Origin: Bacillus sp. Marseille-P3661
Lineage (GTDB): Bacteria > Bacillota > Bacilli > Bacillales > Bacillaceae_J
NCBI RefSeq assembly: GCF_900240995.1
Contig: NZ_LT965954.1
Span: 1,029,135 to 1,093,134, forward strand
Length of the DNA stretch: 64,000 nucleotides
Direction of reading: 5' to 3'
Shown here piece after piece: positions 9,868 to 19,435 of this stretch; the first letter of the stretch is position 1; every line of letters starts with the position of its first letter. The notes below the pieces were generated by a model that ran no database searches, had not been told where the DNA came from, and worked only from the letters and a program-made list of their open reading frames with translations. Both the position numbers and the translations under genes were made by a program.

Positions 9868-11202
9868 TTAAAAGTGTAACAATTTCAATAAATATATTAC
9901 AACAATGCCAGCAAAGAATGTTGTAAGAATATAAGCTCCATTCCAAATAAATCCCACTTTGATACTGCTTGCTTTTACAGCATTTCTAATTAGCATATTA
10001 ATTCCATTGAACGGACTAAGAATTGATGAAAGACACCATGCTAATATTAGGATAAAAGCTATTACAATCGGACTTGATCCTATTGAAACTGGATCAATTT
10101 GCATAATTAAAATCGGAACAATAATAATTTGATGAATTCCAATGAAAGCTAAAAGTACAACTATTAAAATAGTTAGACTGGCGAATAACAGGAATGATAT
10201 AGAGGATACACTTGTAAGTACTTGACCGAACCACTTTGAAATCCCTGTATGGCTTAAAGCATTTCCAAATAAGCCTGCACTTAAGAATAACACAATTTCA
10301 TTGCTTGTATTCGGAAGATTGTTTACAAAACGCTTGATTTCTATAAGCAGTTCCTTCCATTTCCCTTGAAATCCTCCAAGAACAAACGGACTAGCAATTG
10401 CAAATAAGCTAACTAGCAACAACATCGGCCTACCGGTCAATTGTTCTAGAAACAATAATAATACAGTCATAATAGTAATGGAAATAAAGAGTTTTAAGAG
10501 ATTACTACTGTGGGCCTTCCTTTCTTCTTTTTCTATATTTTCATTCTGATCCTGCACAAGGGTAGATTTTTCCCTTTGAAAAATGTTATTAATCCTAAAC
10601 AATCGATTTCCAATTATAAATTGAATAAATGCAAACGATACACCAATGAAAACATACTGACTAACCTTTATATTCATTAAAAAAAGAACTAACGTCGCCG
10701 AGGCAAAATATGGAGACCAGACCATTGCAGTTGAATATCCCAAAAAATAGGCCCTAGCAAGTAATTCAGGCTTTAATTCCAAATCTTTTACAATGTCATG
10801 AGTAACCCGTACCGAACCAAGATTTAAAATAGGGGCTATCATCGACATAAAAAAGGATAACCCAAAATACACCTTTTTGGGTGACCTCTCCGAATTATTC
10901 AAGAAATAATAAGCAGCGTTTAGGTATCCACTTAACTTCAAAGGTATTGAAAATAACGGAACCATTAGAATTAAAACTAGGATTGCCATATTTTCATGGA
11001 GACCCTCTATACTTGTAAATATATCTACCCCATTGAAACAATTAATAATTAGACCTAATAAAACTAAAGTTAACCCCATGATTTTCGGTGATTTACTAGC
11101 AGACCAAAGGCTGAAAATTAGAACAACTGTTATAAAAATTGAAAGAAAGTAATGTAGTAGAGAAGTTTGAACGAAATAATTAATTAAATACAAAATGCAC
11201 AT
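9868..11202 (-). CDS. multi-pass permease, possibly ion-transporter superfamily
   Basis: A 444-residue protein with about ten to twelve membrane segments and a hydrophilic central loop (about residues 205-230, containing EKEERKAHSSN). The two-half organisation, with helix-breaking stretches such as APILNLGSVRVTHDIV and LSPFNGINMLIRNAVKAS, resembles the ion-transporter (IT) superfamily of organic-anion carriers. I cannot assign a family with certainty. It follows gudD on the same strand across a 110-base gap holding a strong hairpin, so it may be a second aldarate carrier or an independent gene. Confidence 0.5.
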   Translation of the reverse strand: MCILYLINYFVQTSLLHYFLSIFITVVLIFSLWSASKSPKIMGLTLVLLGLIINCFNGVDIFTSIEGLHENMAILVLILMVPLFSIPLKLSGYLNAAYYFLNNSERSPKKVYFGLSFFMSMIAPILNLGSVRVTHDIVKDLELKPELLARAYFLGYSTAMVWSPYFASATLVLFLMNIKVSQYVFIGVSFAFIQFIIGNRLFRINNIFQREKSTLVQDQNENIEKEERKAHSSNLLKLFISITIMTVLLLFLEQLTGRPMLLLVSLFAIASPFVLGGFQGKWKELLIEIKRFVNNLPNTSNEIVLFLSAGLFGNALSHTGISKWFGQVLTSVSSISFLLFASLTILIVVLLAFIGIHQIIIVPILIMQIDPVSIGSSPIVIAFILILAWCLSSILSPFNGINMLIRNAVKASSIKVGFIWNGAYILTTFFAGIVVIYLLKLLHF

Positions 11203-11250
11203 CCCTAAAATAAACAGACTCCTAATTGTAATTCCTCCTTTCTATCAACA

Positions 11251-11294
11251 TGAAATAAGATTAACTGCTATAGATGTCAGTTAATCTTATTTCA
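11251..11294 (-). terminator. perfect 17-bp hairpin downstream of gudD
   Basis: TGAAATAAGATTAACTG and its exact inverted copy flank a 10-base loop, just after the gudD stop codon. The stem is AT-rich with U-rich ends and probably terminates the module 1 transcript or reduces read-through into the permease gene. Its right arm shares AGTTAATCTTATTTCAT with the terminator after the second kdgD (22017-22053). Confidence 0.75.
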
Positions 11295-11312
11295 TAAAAA
11301 TTTTTAAATTTA

Positions 11313-12662
11313 TTACCTAACTAGGCAAGGACGCTTATTATCAAATTTCCACCCTGGAATTAAGTATTGCATAGCAATCGAGTCATCTCTCGCACCTAAC
11401 CCCATTTTCTTATAAACCTCATGAGCTTGTTGAATTTTGTCCATATCTACTTCAATCCCTAGACCTGGCTTTTCAGGAACTTTAATTTTTCCATCGACAA
11501 TTTGTAAAGGATCCTTTGTCAACTGTTGGCCATCCTGCCAGATCCAATGTGTATCGATTGCTGTGATTTCCCCTGGAGCAGCCGCTGCCACATGTGTAAA
11601 CATCGCTAAAGAAATATCAAAGTGATTATTAGAATGCGAACCCCATGTTAAGCCCCAATCGGCACACATTTGAGCAACACGTACAGAACCTTGCATTGTC
11701 CAGAAATGTGGATCTGCAAGCGGAATATCTACAGCATGCAGCTGAACAGCGTGGCCCATCTGACGCCAATCAGTCGCAATCATATTTGTTGCAGTTGGTA
11801 AGCCGGTTGCTTTCCTAAACTCGGACATGACCTCACGGGCTGAAAATCCTCCCTCTGCTCCACAAGGATCCTCGGCATATGCTAAAACATGATGTTGATC
11901 CTTACAAAGTCGGATTGCTTCTTCTAGCGACCATGCACCGTTTGGATCTAATGTAATACGGGCATCAGGGAAACGTTTGGCCAACGCTGTCACTGCCTCA
12001 ATTTCCTCTTCACCACGTAAAACGCCACCTTTTAATTTGAAATCATGAAACCCATAACGCTCATAAGCTGCTTCCGCAAGGCGAACGACTGCCTCAGGTG
12101 TTAAAGCCTCTTCATGACGTAAACGGAACCAATCATTTTCTGCATCCTGATCACTTAAATAGGCAAGATCTGTTTTGCGGCGATCGCCTATATAGAATAA
12201 ATATCCAAGCATTTCAACTTCTGTTCGTTGTTGACCTTCACCTAATAGAGCAGCAACAGGCACCTGAAGATATTTCCCCAATAAATCTAGTAATGCAGCT
12301 TCTAATGCTGTAACCGCATGAATCGTAATGCGTAGATCAAAGGTTTGTAAGCCTCGCCCAGCTGCATCTCGGCCAGCAAATAGTTTCCTAACCTGATTCA
12401 AAATATTATTATAATTTCCAATTGATGCACCTATTAATAATGACTTCGCATCTTCTAATGTTTTTCTGATTCCTTCACCACCAGGAACCTCGCCAACCCC
12501 AACGTTCCCGCTGTTATCTTTTAAGATAACTACATTTCTTGTAAAATACGGTCCATGTGCCCCACTTAAATTTAATAGCATGCTATCATTACCCGCAACG
12601 GGTATAACTGACATCTCCACAATTGTAGGTGTATCGTGTTTTATTTTCATAGCTGATTCCAT
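11313..12662 (-). CDS. gudD: glucarate dehydratase
   Basis: This 449-residue enolase-superfamily enzyme dehydrates D-glucarate (and L-idarate) to 5-keto-4-deoxyglucarate. All catalytic groups of the E. coli enzyme have counterparts at a constant offset of four: FKLKGG with K209 and K211, metal ligands D239 (LDPNG), E264 (AEDPCG) and N293 (ATNMIATD), and the D317/H343 dyad ([15 protein letters not shown]). Length matches Bacillus GudD. The start at 12662 follows gggagagg. It is the last enzyme gene of module 1, downstream of tctA on the same strand, as expected for a glucarate operon. Confidence 0.95.
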   Translation of the reverse strand: MESAMKIKHDTPTIVEMSVIPVAGNDSMLLNLSGAHGPYFTRNVVILKDNSGNVGVGEVPGGEGIRKTLEDAKSLLIGASIGNYNNILNQVRKLFAGRDAAGRGLQTFDLRITIHAVTALEAALLDLLGKYLQVPVAALLGEGQQRTEVEMLGYLFYIGDRRKTDLAYLSDQDAENDWFRLRHEEALTPEAVVRLAEAAYERYGFHDFKLKGGVLRGEEEIEAVTALAKRFPDARITLDPNGAWSLEEAIRLCKDQHHVLAYAEDPCGAEGGFSAREVMSEFRKATGLPTATNMIATDWRQMGHAVQLHAVDIPLADPHFWTMQGSVRVAQMCADWGLTWGSHSNNHFDISLAMFTHVAAAAPGEITAIDTHWIWQDGQQLTKDPLQIVDGKIKVPEKPGLGIEVDMDKIQQAHEVYKKMGLGARDDSIAMQYLIPGWKFDNKRPCLVR

Positions 12663-12724
12663 TAAAATCCTCTCCCAATCTTTTGGTATATACTTGTAGT
12701 AAGTTTTAATTGAGCAATTTTACC

Positions 12725-14236
12725 TTATATAGCATTATTTACAGGTTGATCGTCTATCTTTTTCGTTTTGCGATAATCAAGAAAGGCATAGATTAGTGAT
12801 CCAGCAATTAATGCCCAAATCACAAGGGCAATTGGCCCTTTTGTAAAGAAAATCGTTAGATCACCGCTACTGCTTTTTAAACTATCGATAAAATACTTTT
12901 CAAGGTCTGCTCCTAAAATAAAGCCAATTAAAAACGGGATTACCTGAATGCCAATTTTCACAAATAGATAACCAGCAAAACCAAATAGTATTAGTGTCCA
13001 AACATCGAATAATACCCCATTATTAATAGCGTATGAACCAACTACACACATCACAATAATAATTGGATAAATAACAGACTTCGGTATATAAATAATTTTT
13101 GCAAAGTACTTAATCGAGAAGAACATCATTATAAACATAAAGATATTAGCGATAATTAAAGAGTAAATGATTCCATCCCATAATTCTGGGTTAGAACTAA
13201 TGAATAAAGGTCCCACTTGAATTCCTTGTAACAAAAACGCTCCGACTAAGACAGCTGTTGTACTGTCTCCAGGAATACCTAAAGATAATAATGGAACTAA
13301 TGCACCGCCAGTTAAGCCATTGTTAGATGCTTCACTCGCAATAAGTCCTTCAGGTTCCCCAGTCCCTAACTTTTCTGGATGTTTCGAGAAATTTTTTGTT
13401 GTAGAGTAAGCTGTAATCGAAGCGGCACTCCCACCAAGTCCAGGGAGAACACCTATAAATGTCCCAATTATTGAAGAACGAATGGTATTAATGGTTTGTC
13501 CCTTAAATATTTTGAAAGAAAACCTATTTTTCTTATTTTTTTCGAATTTAATAGATTGATGTGCTGAAACCTTCATCCCATCTTCTGCTTCTTCTAATAT
13601 TTGTGTGATTGCAAATAGCCCAATTAAAACTGGCAGAAGTGAAAAACCATAAATTAATTCTTCTTCCAAGAATGAAGGAACAAGTCTCATTTCGTGATTA
13701 TCGGCAAACGTTCCAATTAAGCTTAGATAGACACCGAATAAACCACTAAAAATGCCTCCAAGTAAACTTCCTTTTGATATTGAAGCAATAACTGTCAATG
13801 CAAATACAATAATTAAAAACTTTTCAACTGATGAGAATTTAATTGCCACAGATGCAAGAATAGGAGTGAAAAGATATAAAACAACTAAACTAATTACACC
13901 ACCTATTAATGAAGCGGTTATTCCAATTTTCAGTGCCTTTTCGCCTTCACCTTTTTGTGTCATAGGATATCCATCAAATGTCGTACACAGTGAAGAAGGA
14001 GTTCCAGGAATATTTATTAAGGTAGCCGGTACTAATCCACCACTAATTCCTCCAACGTATAAACCTAGTAATAAAGCGATAGAATCAATAATGTCTAACG
14101 AATACGTAATTGGTAGAAAAATAGCGATCGCCATCGTAGCTGTCATCCCTGGAATAGCTCCAAAAATGATTCCTACAAGAACACCTAGAAAACAAAACAG
14201 GATTGTCATTGGTGATAAAAACTCAAGTAAATCCAT
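12725..14236 (-). CDS. tctA: tripartite tricarboxylate transporter large permease TctA
   Basis: A 503-residue TctA family protein with about twelve membrane segments. The family's GxxPG-type motifs are present: FGAIPGMTATMAIAIFLP near the N-terminus and TFIGVLPGLGGSAASITAYS in the second half, plus LGIPGDSTTAVLVGA. It forms the channel of a secondary, binding-protein-dependent carrier with TctB and TctC. It ends 62 bases before gudD begins and starts 15 bases after tctB ends. Context makes glucarate or a related aldarate the likely substrate; this is inference, since TctABC systems are best known for citrate. Confidence 0.92.
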   Translation of the reverse strand: MDLLEFLSPMTILFCFLGVLVGIIFGAIPGMTATMAIAIFLPITYSLDIIDSIALLLGLYVGGISGGLVPATLINIPGTPSSLCTTFDGYPMTQKGEGEKALKIGITASLIGGVISLVVLYLFTPILASVAIKFSSVEKFLIIVFALTVIASISKGSLLGGIFSGLFGVYLSLIGTFADNHEMRLVPSFLEEELIYGFSLLPVLIGLFAITQILEEAEDGMKVSAHQSIKFEKNKKNRFSFKIFKGQTINTIRSSIIGTFIGVLPGLGGSAASITAYSTTKNFSKHPEKLGTGEPEGLIASEASNNGLTGGALVPLLSLGIPGDSTTAVLVGAFLLQGIQVGPLFISSNPELWDGIIYSLIIANIFMFIMMFFSIKYFAKIIYIPKSVIYPIIIVMCVVGSYAINNGVLFDVWTLILFGFAGYLFVKIGIQVIPFLIGFILGADLEKYFIDSLKSSSGDLTIFFTKGPIALVIWALIAGSLIYAFLDYRKTKKIDDQPVNNAI

Positions 14237-14251
14237 TGCATGTCACCTGCC

Positions 14252-14653
14252 TTACGGTAAAGTAATATTAAATACTGTTCCAAATAAATACCAAATAACA
14301 ACAGAAGTAGTAACTGAATTTGCTATAGAGACAATGATTGTTTTTCTTTTGAAGTTTCCGATAAATAAAAGCATGATTAAAAACATAAAAAGAATACTAG
14401 CAGCTAAAAACCCAATTATCTCAAGTGAAGAAACATAAACAATCAGTAATACAATCGTTCCAAAAAATTTTAACTTATCGTAGTCTTCCTTAAAGAACCT
14501 TGGTTGGAATTTAAACTTTCCTTGCTTTATTCTTTTTCTTACATTCGTTAAAACTATTAGTATTAATAAAAAGATAAGGATGGTTGAAATTATTTTAGGA
14601 AAGATTAGATGGTATTCACTATAGGTCATTTCAATTGTTAAGAGGTCTTTCAA
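14252..14653 (-). CDS. tctB: tripartite tricarboxylate transporter small subunit TctB
   Basis: A 133-residue protein with four predicted membrane segments, the layout of the TctB family. The conserved FLAASILFMFLIMLLFIGN stretch and a C-terminal SVVIWYLFGTVFNITLP match the family pattern. Translation most likely starts at the TTG at 14653, since aaggaaggtgg lies five bases upstream and no closer ATG has a site. It sits between tctC and tctA. Confidence 0.85.
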   Translation of the reverse strand: MKDLLTIEMTYSEYHLIFPKIISTILIFLLILIVLTNVRKRIKQGKFKFQPRFFKEDYDKLKFFGTIVLLIVYVSSLEIIGFLAASILFMFLIMLLFIGNFKRKTIIVSIANSVTTSVVIWYLFGTVFNITLP

Positions 14654-14779
14654 TTATGCCACCTTCCTTCTTGGGTTGTAATCAATTGGAAAAACATGAT
14701 TTTGGCGTTAATGCCAATTTTAATGTTGTTCTTTAACTATAGTCCTTTAATGAAGTGAACCTTAATAAAGTTAAAGTCA

Positions 14780-14808
14780 GGCTGTCTGAACTCATGTACA
14801 GACAGCCA
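14780..14808 (-). terminator. intercistronic hairpin between tctC and tctB
   Basis: GGCTGTCTG / CAGACAGCC is a perfect 9-bp stem with an 11-base loop in the tctC-tctB gap. It has no T-run, so it more likely protects the tctC message or attenuates partially, letting the binding protein be made in excess. Confidence 0.6.
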
Positions 14809-14824
14809 TACGGTAATGCGGAGA

Positions 14825-15916
14825 TTATTTTGCTATATCATCTAATTTCGGTGCATTTTGGATGATATATCGTAATGTATCTCTCTTTTCTAGTAGATAA
14901 TCGACTGATTCAGCTTGTGGTTTATAATTAGCCATATACGCATTTTTCAATAAGTCATTTTGATAGCCGTCAGTTTCTGCAGCTTTGGCAACAGCTTGGT
15001 CTAAAGCTGTTAAGAAGGTTTGATCAATATCCTTCGGAAGGATAAAGAAGAATTCCTTATCAAAAACAAACTCTTTCCCATTTACTGTAATCCCTTGTTC
15101 AGCAAAAGTTGGAATATCGTAGCCTTCAACTCTATCTCCAGCTGTAAGTCCTAAAAACTTCATTTTAATCTTGGAGTCTACTTCATCTTTTGTATACTCG
15201 TTATTGGCACCAATGGAACCATGAATAATATCAACATTTCCATCCCATAGTGCTTGGTCTTTATCTTTTTGTGAACCAGTCACGTAAACTTTAATACGAT
15301 CTGATACTTCGGTGCCATATTGCTCTTTAACCCATAAATAGAAACCATCAAAACCAATTTGTGACACGCCACCAGCTTCAATTGCTACCGAAAGTTCTTC
15401 TGATGGATTATTTTTTAACCATTCAGCAGCTTCTGCCATTGTGTTATATGGTGCATCTGCTGACGTTAAAAATGCATTCCCTGGATTTGTTGCAAAAACA
15501 GGACCAATTGTCCAATTTTCTAGGGCATTTTTTTCATCAAAGCTTCCATATTCAACTCCTAAGTATGCCATATCATGGAATACCATAACTTCGCTGCCGT
15601 CATTTTTAGCTTTTGCTAATTCGTTAAAAGCTCGTTCGCTGCCGACTGCATCTACTTTTATGTTCGTATCTAATGTTTCTGCTATATTTCTACTTATTAG
15701 ATCCGCGATTTGGTATGTGTCGCCACCCGTTGAAGTCGAACCAATTAGTACCCTTATTCTAGAAAGATCAACTGCTGCTGTTCCCTCATCACTTGATTCT
15801 GATGTTTCTGATGTCTGCTCTTTTGTTTGTTCTTCTGTTCCAGTACTTTCACTACCACACGCTACTAAAAACAGTCCTAACAAAGCCACCATTAAAAAAG
15901 ATAATAATTTCTTCAT
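14825..15916 (-). CDS. tctC: TctC-family substrate-binding lipoprotein
   Basis: Periplasmic-type binding protein of the TTT system (Bug/TctC fold), 363 residues from the chosen start. MKKLLSFLMVALLGLFLVACG is a lipoprotein signal with lipobox LVAC, followed by an acidic Ser/Thr/Glu-rich linker. Family features include IRVLIGSTSTGGDTYQIADLI near the mature N-terminus. The ATG at 15916 has aagaggtg upstream; the in-frame extension to 15997 would bury the signal peptide. It is anchored outside the membrane, delivers the ligand to TctAB, and lies downstream of the aldehyde dehydrogenase gene. Confidence 0.88.
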   Translation of the reverse strand: MKKLLSFLMVALLGLFLVACGSESTGTEEQTKEQTSETSESSDEGTAAVDLSRIRVLIGSTSTGGDTYQIADLISRNIAETLDTNIKVDAVGSERAFNELAKAKNDGSEVMVFHDMAYLGVEYGSFDEKNALENWTIGPVFATNPGNAFLTSADAPYNTMAEAAEWLKNNPSEELSVAIEAGGVSQIGFDGFYLWVKEQYGTEVSDRIKVYVTGSQKDKDQALWDGNVDIIHGSIGANNEYTKDEVDSKIKMKFLGLTAGDRVEGYDIPTFAEQGITVNGKEFVFDKEFFFILPKDIDQTFLTALDQAVAKAAETDGYQNDLLKNAYMANYKPQAESVDYLLEKRDTLRYIIQNAPKLDDIAK

Positions 15917-16021
15917 GCATACACCTCTTAGTAAGTTTTTTTGATGTAACCGATTACAACTATATCTAAATAAGCCGAACCGACTCGTGGTTACCAATAA
16001 AACAAGATTGCTATTATTATA

Positions 16022-16050
16022 GAAAAAGGGGATGGGAACTCCCCTTTTCT
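16022..16050 (-). terminator. hairpin between the aldehyde dehydrogenase gene and tctC
   Basis: AAAAGGGG / CCCCTTTT forms an 8-bp stem with a 9-base loop directly after the aldehyde dehydrogenase stop codon, followed on the minus strand by TTTCTATAAT. It is a likely terminator or attenuator separating enzyme and transporter genes. Confidence 0.65.
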
Positions 16051-16051
16051 G

Positions 16052-17515
16052 TTACTTCACAAAAACAGTTTTAATAGAAGTAAAGAATTCTTTGGCTGCC
16101 TGTCCTTGTTCACGTGAATGTGAGCTTGATTGTTTCATACCACCAAATGGTGCTTGTAATTCAACTCCAGCACTTTCGGCATTAATTCTAATTAACCCTG
16201 CATCCATTTCATTTATAAATGAGAGCATTTTTTGGATATTAGTAGTGAAGATTGACGCACTTAATCCAAATGGAACATCATTCGCAAGTTCTAAAGCGCC
16301 TTCAAGTGATTCCGCTTTCATTAGTGCTAGAACTGGTCCGAAGATTTCTTCTTGGGCAAGCGTCATATCCTTTGTGACATTTTCAAATACAGTTGGTTCA
16401 ATAAAATAGCCTTTATCATACTCTTCACCTGATAGTCTATTACCACCTGTAAGAAGGGCTGCACCTTCCTCTTTTCCTTTTTGAATATAATAAAGCACTG
16501 TATTTAATTGACTTTCACTAGCACTTGGTCCCATCCAAACTCCATCCTGAGTACCATTACCAACTTTAATTTCCTTTACCTTTTCAATCAGCTTTTCCTT
16601 AAATTCGTCATATACGTCCTCTTCAACAATGACACGGCTTGTTGCTGTACATTTTTGACCAGTTGAACGTAAGCCTCCGCTGATTGTCGCTTCAACTGCA
16701 AGATCAATATCAGCATCTGCAGCTACAATAACAGGATTCTTTCCGCCCATTTCAAGCTGATATTTTCCACCTCGAGCAAGCACAGTTTGTCCGATTTGCT
16801 TACCAACGCCACTTGATCCAGTAAATGTAATTCCGTTTACATCTGGATGGTCTGCCAATCCCTGACCAATAATTGAACCCGCACCAGTTACCATATTAAT
16901 AACACCTGCTGGTAAACCTGCATCCGCAAAGCATTCGAGAACCTTTGCACATGTAATCGCTGTTTCTGTAGCTGGCTTAATGACAACGGAATTCCCATAT
17001 ATTAAAGCTGGCGCTATTTTCCAAATAGGAATTGCAACTGGAAAGTTCCAAGGCGTAATTACACCAACAACCCCTAATGGTGCTCTTGTTGTAAACATTA
17101 AGGCACTAGGATCTGTCGAAGGTATCACATCGCCAACACTTCTTAAGCCCTCACCAGCATAATAACGAAGAATTGCTATTCCACGAGCAGTTTCACCTTT
17201 CGCCTCAGGCAGGGTTTTACCCATTTCTCTTGTCATTGTTTCTGCAACTTCATCTAATCTACTTTCAAGGATATCTGCTACCTTATAAAGGTACTTTCCT
17301 CGGGAGTCACCAGATAATTTCCCCCAAGACTTTTGTGCATTTTTAGCTGCAGAGACTGCACAATTTAAATCTTCTTTTGTGGATTGCTGGACAAAACCAA
17401 CGACGTCATCGATATTTGCAGGATTACTATTTTTAACTACCTCGTTTGTACTTGAAGCAACCCAGTTACCATTTATATAGTTCAAGTACGATTTTTTTTC
17501 AGTTTGTAACGCCAT
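16052..17515 (-). CDS. gucD: 2,5-dioxovalerate (2-oxoglutarate semialdehyde) dehydrogenase
   Basis: A 487-residue NAD(P)-dependent aldehyde dehydrogenase. Catalytic residues are visible: N157 in TPWNFP, E255 in LEMGGKNP, and nucleophile C289 in [11 protein letters not shown]. The nucleotide-binding [12 protein letters not shown] is present. Between kdgD and the tct genes it should oxidise 2-oxoglutarate semialdehyde to 2-oxoglutarate, the last step of aldarate breakdown, as GucD (YcbD) does in B. subtilis. It is the only aldehyde dehydrogenase in the island, so both modules probably depend on it. It has a good ribosome binding site (cggagg). The substrate is inferred from context. Confidence 0.88.
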   Translation of the reverse strand: MALQTEKKSYLNYINGNWVASSTNEVVKNSNPANIDDVVGFVQQSTKEDLNCAVSAAKNAQKSWGKLSGDSRGKYLYKVADILESRLDEVAETMTREMGKTLPEAKGETARGIAILRYYAGEGLRSVGDVIPSTDPSALMFTTRAPLGVVGVITPWNFPVAIPIWKIAPALIYGNSVVIKPATETAITCAKVLECFADAGLPAGVINMVTGAGSIIGQGLADHPDVNGITFTGSSGVGKQIGQTVLARGGKYQLEMGGKNPVIVAADADIDLAVEATISGGLRSTGQKCTATSRVIVEEDVYDEFKEKLIEKVKEIKVGNGTQDGVWMGPSASESQLNTVLYYIQKGKEEGAALLTGGNRLSGEEYDKGYFIEPTVFENVTKDMTLAQEEIFGPVLALMKAESLEGALELANDVPFGLSASIFTTNIQKMLSFINEMDAGLIRINAESAGVELQAPFGGMKQSSSHSREQGQAAKEFFTSIKTVFVK

Positions 17516-17596
17516 TTTTAACCTCCGATTTTTTCACATCATTTTATAGGAAAACCTAGGAGATGTTGCTTTGAGTTTCTAAATATTTACTAAGTA

Positions 17597-18526
17597 TTAA
17601 ATAACTGCTTTATTATTCGCAGGGTACTTTTCAAATGCTTTCTTTAGTATTTGTTCTAATTGTTGGTAATGGTCCTTTTCAACTGGTGTTACAGGCGGTC
17701 TTACTGATGTTGAAACTGGTAAACCTACAATTTCCATTCCCGCTTTTATAAGTGCAACTGCATATCCTTTTCTTTGTTTTCTAATTCGATTGATTGGTAG
17801 AATCACATCTTGATAGAGATCTCGTACTAGTTGCTTGTTATCATCAAGAAGTGCGTTATAGAACATTCTTGAAATATGCGGAATATAATTAGAGATTGCA
17901 GATGAATAAGAATCAAATCCTAATGGTAAATATGCTGGATGGGTTACTTCAGCCATTGGCATTCCATTTAACCAACTTAAACGATTACCAATTGCTGTCG
18001 TTAACTCAATATTCAAATCCATATTTCCAATACCATCTTTTAATCCAACAACTTGTGGAAGCTCTACTAATTTCTTGACAGCATCTAATTGCAGAACAGC
18101 ATTTGCTCGGTTATAGACAATAGCATTTAGATCTGTGCTGTTAATGATTGTTTTATAATAATCTAAAACACCTTGTTGTTCCCCTTCTATTAAATATGGA
18201 GGTAAAATTAAATATCCTTCTGCTCCATACTTTGCAGAAATCTCTGCTCTTTCGATCGCTTCAGTTATATTACCACCGACACCTGTATAAACAGGAACCT
18301 TACCATCAACTACTGACATTGCTAATTCAACAGTAGATTCAAATTCTTTAGTGCTAAGCGCATGATACTCCCCTGCTCCGCAAGATACAAAGATTGCCTC
18401 TAATCCTTCTTCAAGTAAAAAAGTAATATTACGAGTTAAGCCCTTTTCATCAATATTTCCGCTTTCGTTAAAAGGTGTAACAGGAAATCCTAATATCCCT
18501 GTTGGTGCTTTTCTATTATTTGTCAT
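17597..18526 (-). CDS. kdgD: 5-dehydro-4-deoxyglucarate dehydratase (copy 1)
   Basis: A 309-residue TIM-barrel enzyme of the DHDPS/NAL superfamily. It decarboxylates and dehydrates 5-keto-4-deoxyglucarate to 2-oxoglutarate semialdehyde. The Schiff-base lysine is K163 (VVGLKDG) and the partner tyrosine Y138 (IVYNRAN). The N-terminus KAPTGILGFPVTPF is typical of KdgD. It begins 21 bases after the FadR-type gene ends, so the regulator and enzyme form one operon. A second copy at 22178-23107 has the same length and the same catalytic positions. Confidence 0.93.
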   Translation of the reverse strand: MTNNRKAPTGILGFPVTPFNESGNIDEKGLTRNITFLLEEGLEAIFVSCGAGEYHALSTKEFESTVELAMSVVDGKVPVYTGVGGNITEAIERAEISAKYGAEGYLILPPYLIEGEQQGVLDYYKTIINSTDLNAIVYNRANAVLQLDAVKKLVELPQVVGLKDGIGNMDLNIELTTAIGNRLSWLNGMPMAEVTHPAYLPLGFDSYSSAISNYIPHISRMFYNALLDDNKQLVRDLYQDVILPINRIRKQRKGYAVALIKAGMEIVGLPVSTSVRPPVTPVEKDHYQQLEQILKKAFEKYPANNKAVI

Positions 18527-18547
18527 ATCTATTCCCTCACTTTTCTT

Positions 18548-19261
18548 TTATATTTTATTTAAATTACTAATACTAGCTAAGACTTTATTTCTTACATAAT
18601 CTAGGTGTCGATACATGCTAGTAAAAGATTTAATTGGATCCCTTTTTTCTAATGCAATATAAATGTCCTTATGCTGTTGAATCGTTATACTTTTATTTCT
18701 ATTTTCTAATGCGATATTTTCCAATGTTTTATCGTACATATTTAGCAAAGGGTCAATAATCCCTTCTGTGATAGAATTACTGGCGCTATGTGCGATGATT
18801 CTATGAAACTCACGATCTACAGCAGAATAATCACTTTCAGCAATCTCCATCTTTTCGATTGTTTCTTGTAAACGTTTTAGGTCAAACTCTGAAATTTTTT
18901 CAGCCGCTAAGGTTACTAATCCTAATTCTTGAGAAAGACGTGATTCCAGAATGGACTCAATATTCCCAGCCGAGAGCGCTAACATAATGCGATATGGATT
19001 ACTACCAATTTTATCTGAAAAGTAGGTTCCATCTCTTGTTTTGCGGTGTATAAGACCAATCGTTTCTAATGAACTTAAGGCTTCACGTAAAACAGGTCGA
19101 CTTACAAACAGCATCTCCATTAATTCCATTTCTGAAGGAAGTTTATCACCTGGATTGAGCTGCCCGCTCATAAGCAAATCAATAATCTGATCAATGACTT
19201 GATTTGATAGCGTTTTCCTTTTTACGGATTTCATCTTGACTTGAGCCAATTTTCCATCCAA
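18548..19261 (-). CDS. FadR-subfamily GntR transcriptional regulator (copy 1)
   Basis: This regulator has an N-terminal winged helix-turn-helix (SNQVIDQIIDLLMSGQLNPGDKLPSE, then LFVSRPVLREALSSLETIGL) and a C-terminal all-helical FCD ligand-binding domain from about residue 90 to the end. It corresponds in context to YcbG of the B. subtilis glucarate cluster. The start is probably the TTG at 19261, seven bases after agaggcgg; an upstream in-frame TTG (19285) has no site and would contain that Shine-Dalgarno sequence. It is the first gene of the module 1 transcript, and two operator-like sites lie in its promoter, suggesting autoregulation relieved by an aldarate or an intermediate. Confidence 0.88.
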   Translation of the reverse strand: MDGKLAQVKMKSVKRKTLSNQVIDQIIDLLMSGQLNPGDKLPSEMELMEMLFVSRPVLREALSSLETIGLIHRKTRDGTYFSDKIGSNPYRIMLALSAGNIESILESRLSQELGLVTLAAEKISEFDLKRLQETIEKMEIAESDYSAVDREFHRIIAHSASNSITEGIIDPLLNMYDKTLENIALENRNKSITIQQHKDIYIALEKRDPIKSFTSMYRHLDYVRNKVLASISNLNKI

Positions 19262-19320
19262 GTTGCATCCGCCTCTCTTTTTCAATTGCTTGAAAATTTA
19301 TTCTCTTGTTTGATGATTTT

Positions 19321-19383
19321 ATTGTAAGACAAATAAAATAATCTGTCAATTCAAAATCGTAACTTTATTTATTTGTAAGACAA
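19321..19383 (-). promoter_or_regulatory. module 1 promoter with two FadR-type operators
   Basis: On the minus strand TTGACA (19349-19344) and TACAAT (19326-19321) are spaced by exactly 17 bases, a near-ideal sigma-A promoter. Two identical copies of TTGTAAGACAA fit the FCD-regulator pattern TnGTnnnACnA. One (19322-19332) overlaps the -10 box and one (19373-19383) lies upstream of the -35 box. They are 51 bp apart, close to five helical turns, which would suit cooperative repression. Confidence 0.75.
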
Positions 19384-19410
19384 ATTAAATTCATTATGCT
19401 ATCAAAAAAA

Positions 19411-19435
19411 AAGCAAAAAGTACCACACAGGTACC
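19411..19435. repeat. left half of interrupted terminator with 17-bp direct repeat
   Basis: AGTACCACACAGGTACC (19419-19435) directly abuts the left end of the insertion sequence and recurs at its right end. With the flanking AGCAAAA here and TTTTGCT on the other side it reconstitutes a 13-bp hairpin with a T-run on the minus strand, the original terminator. Confidence 0.85.

Noticed and set aside
13752-14438. Plus-strand frame of 228 codons
   Set aside because: It is antisense to tctA and tctB, which have clear family motifs; it has no ribosome binding site and no plausible fold.
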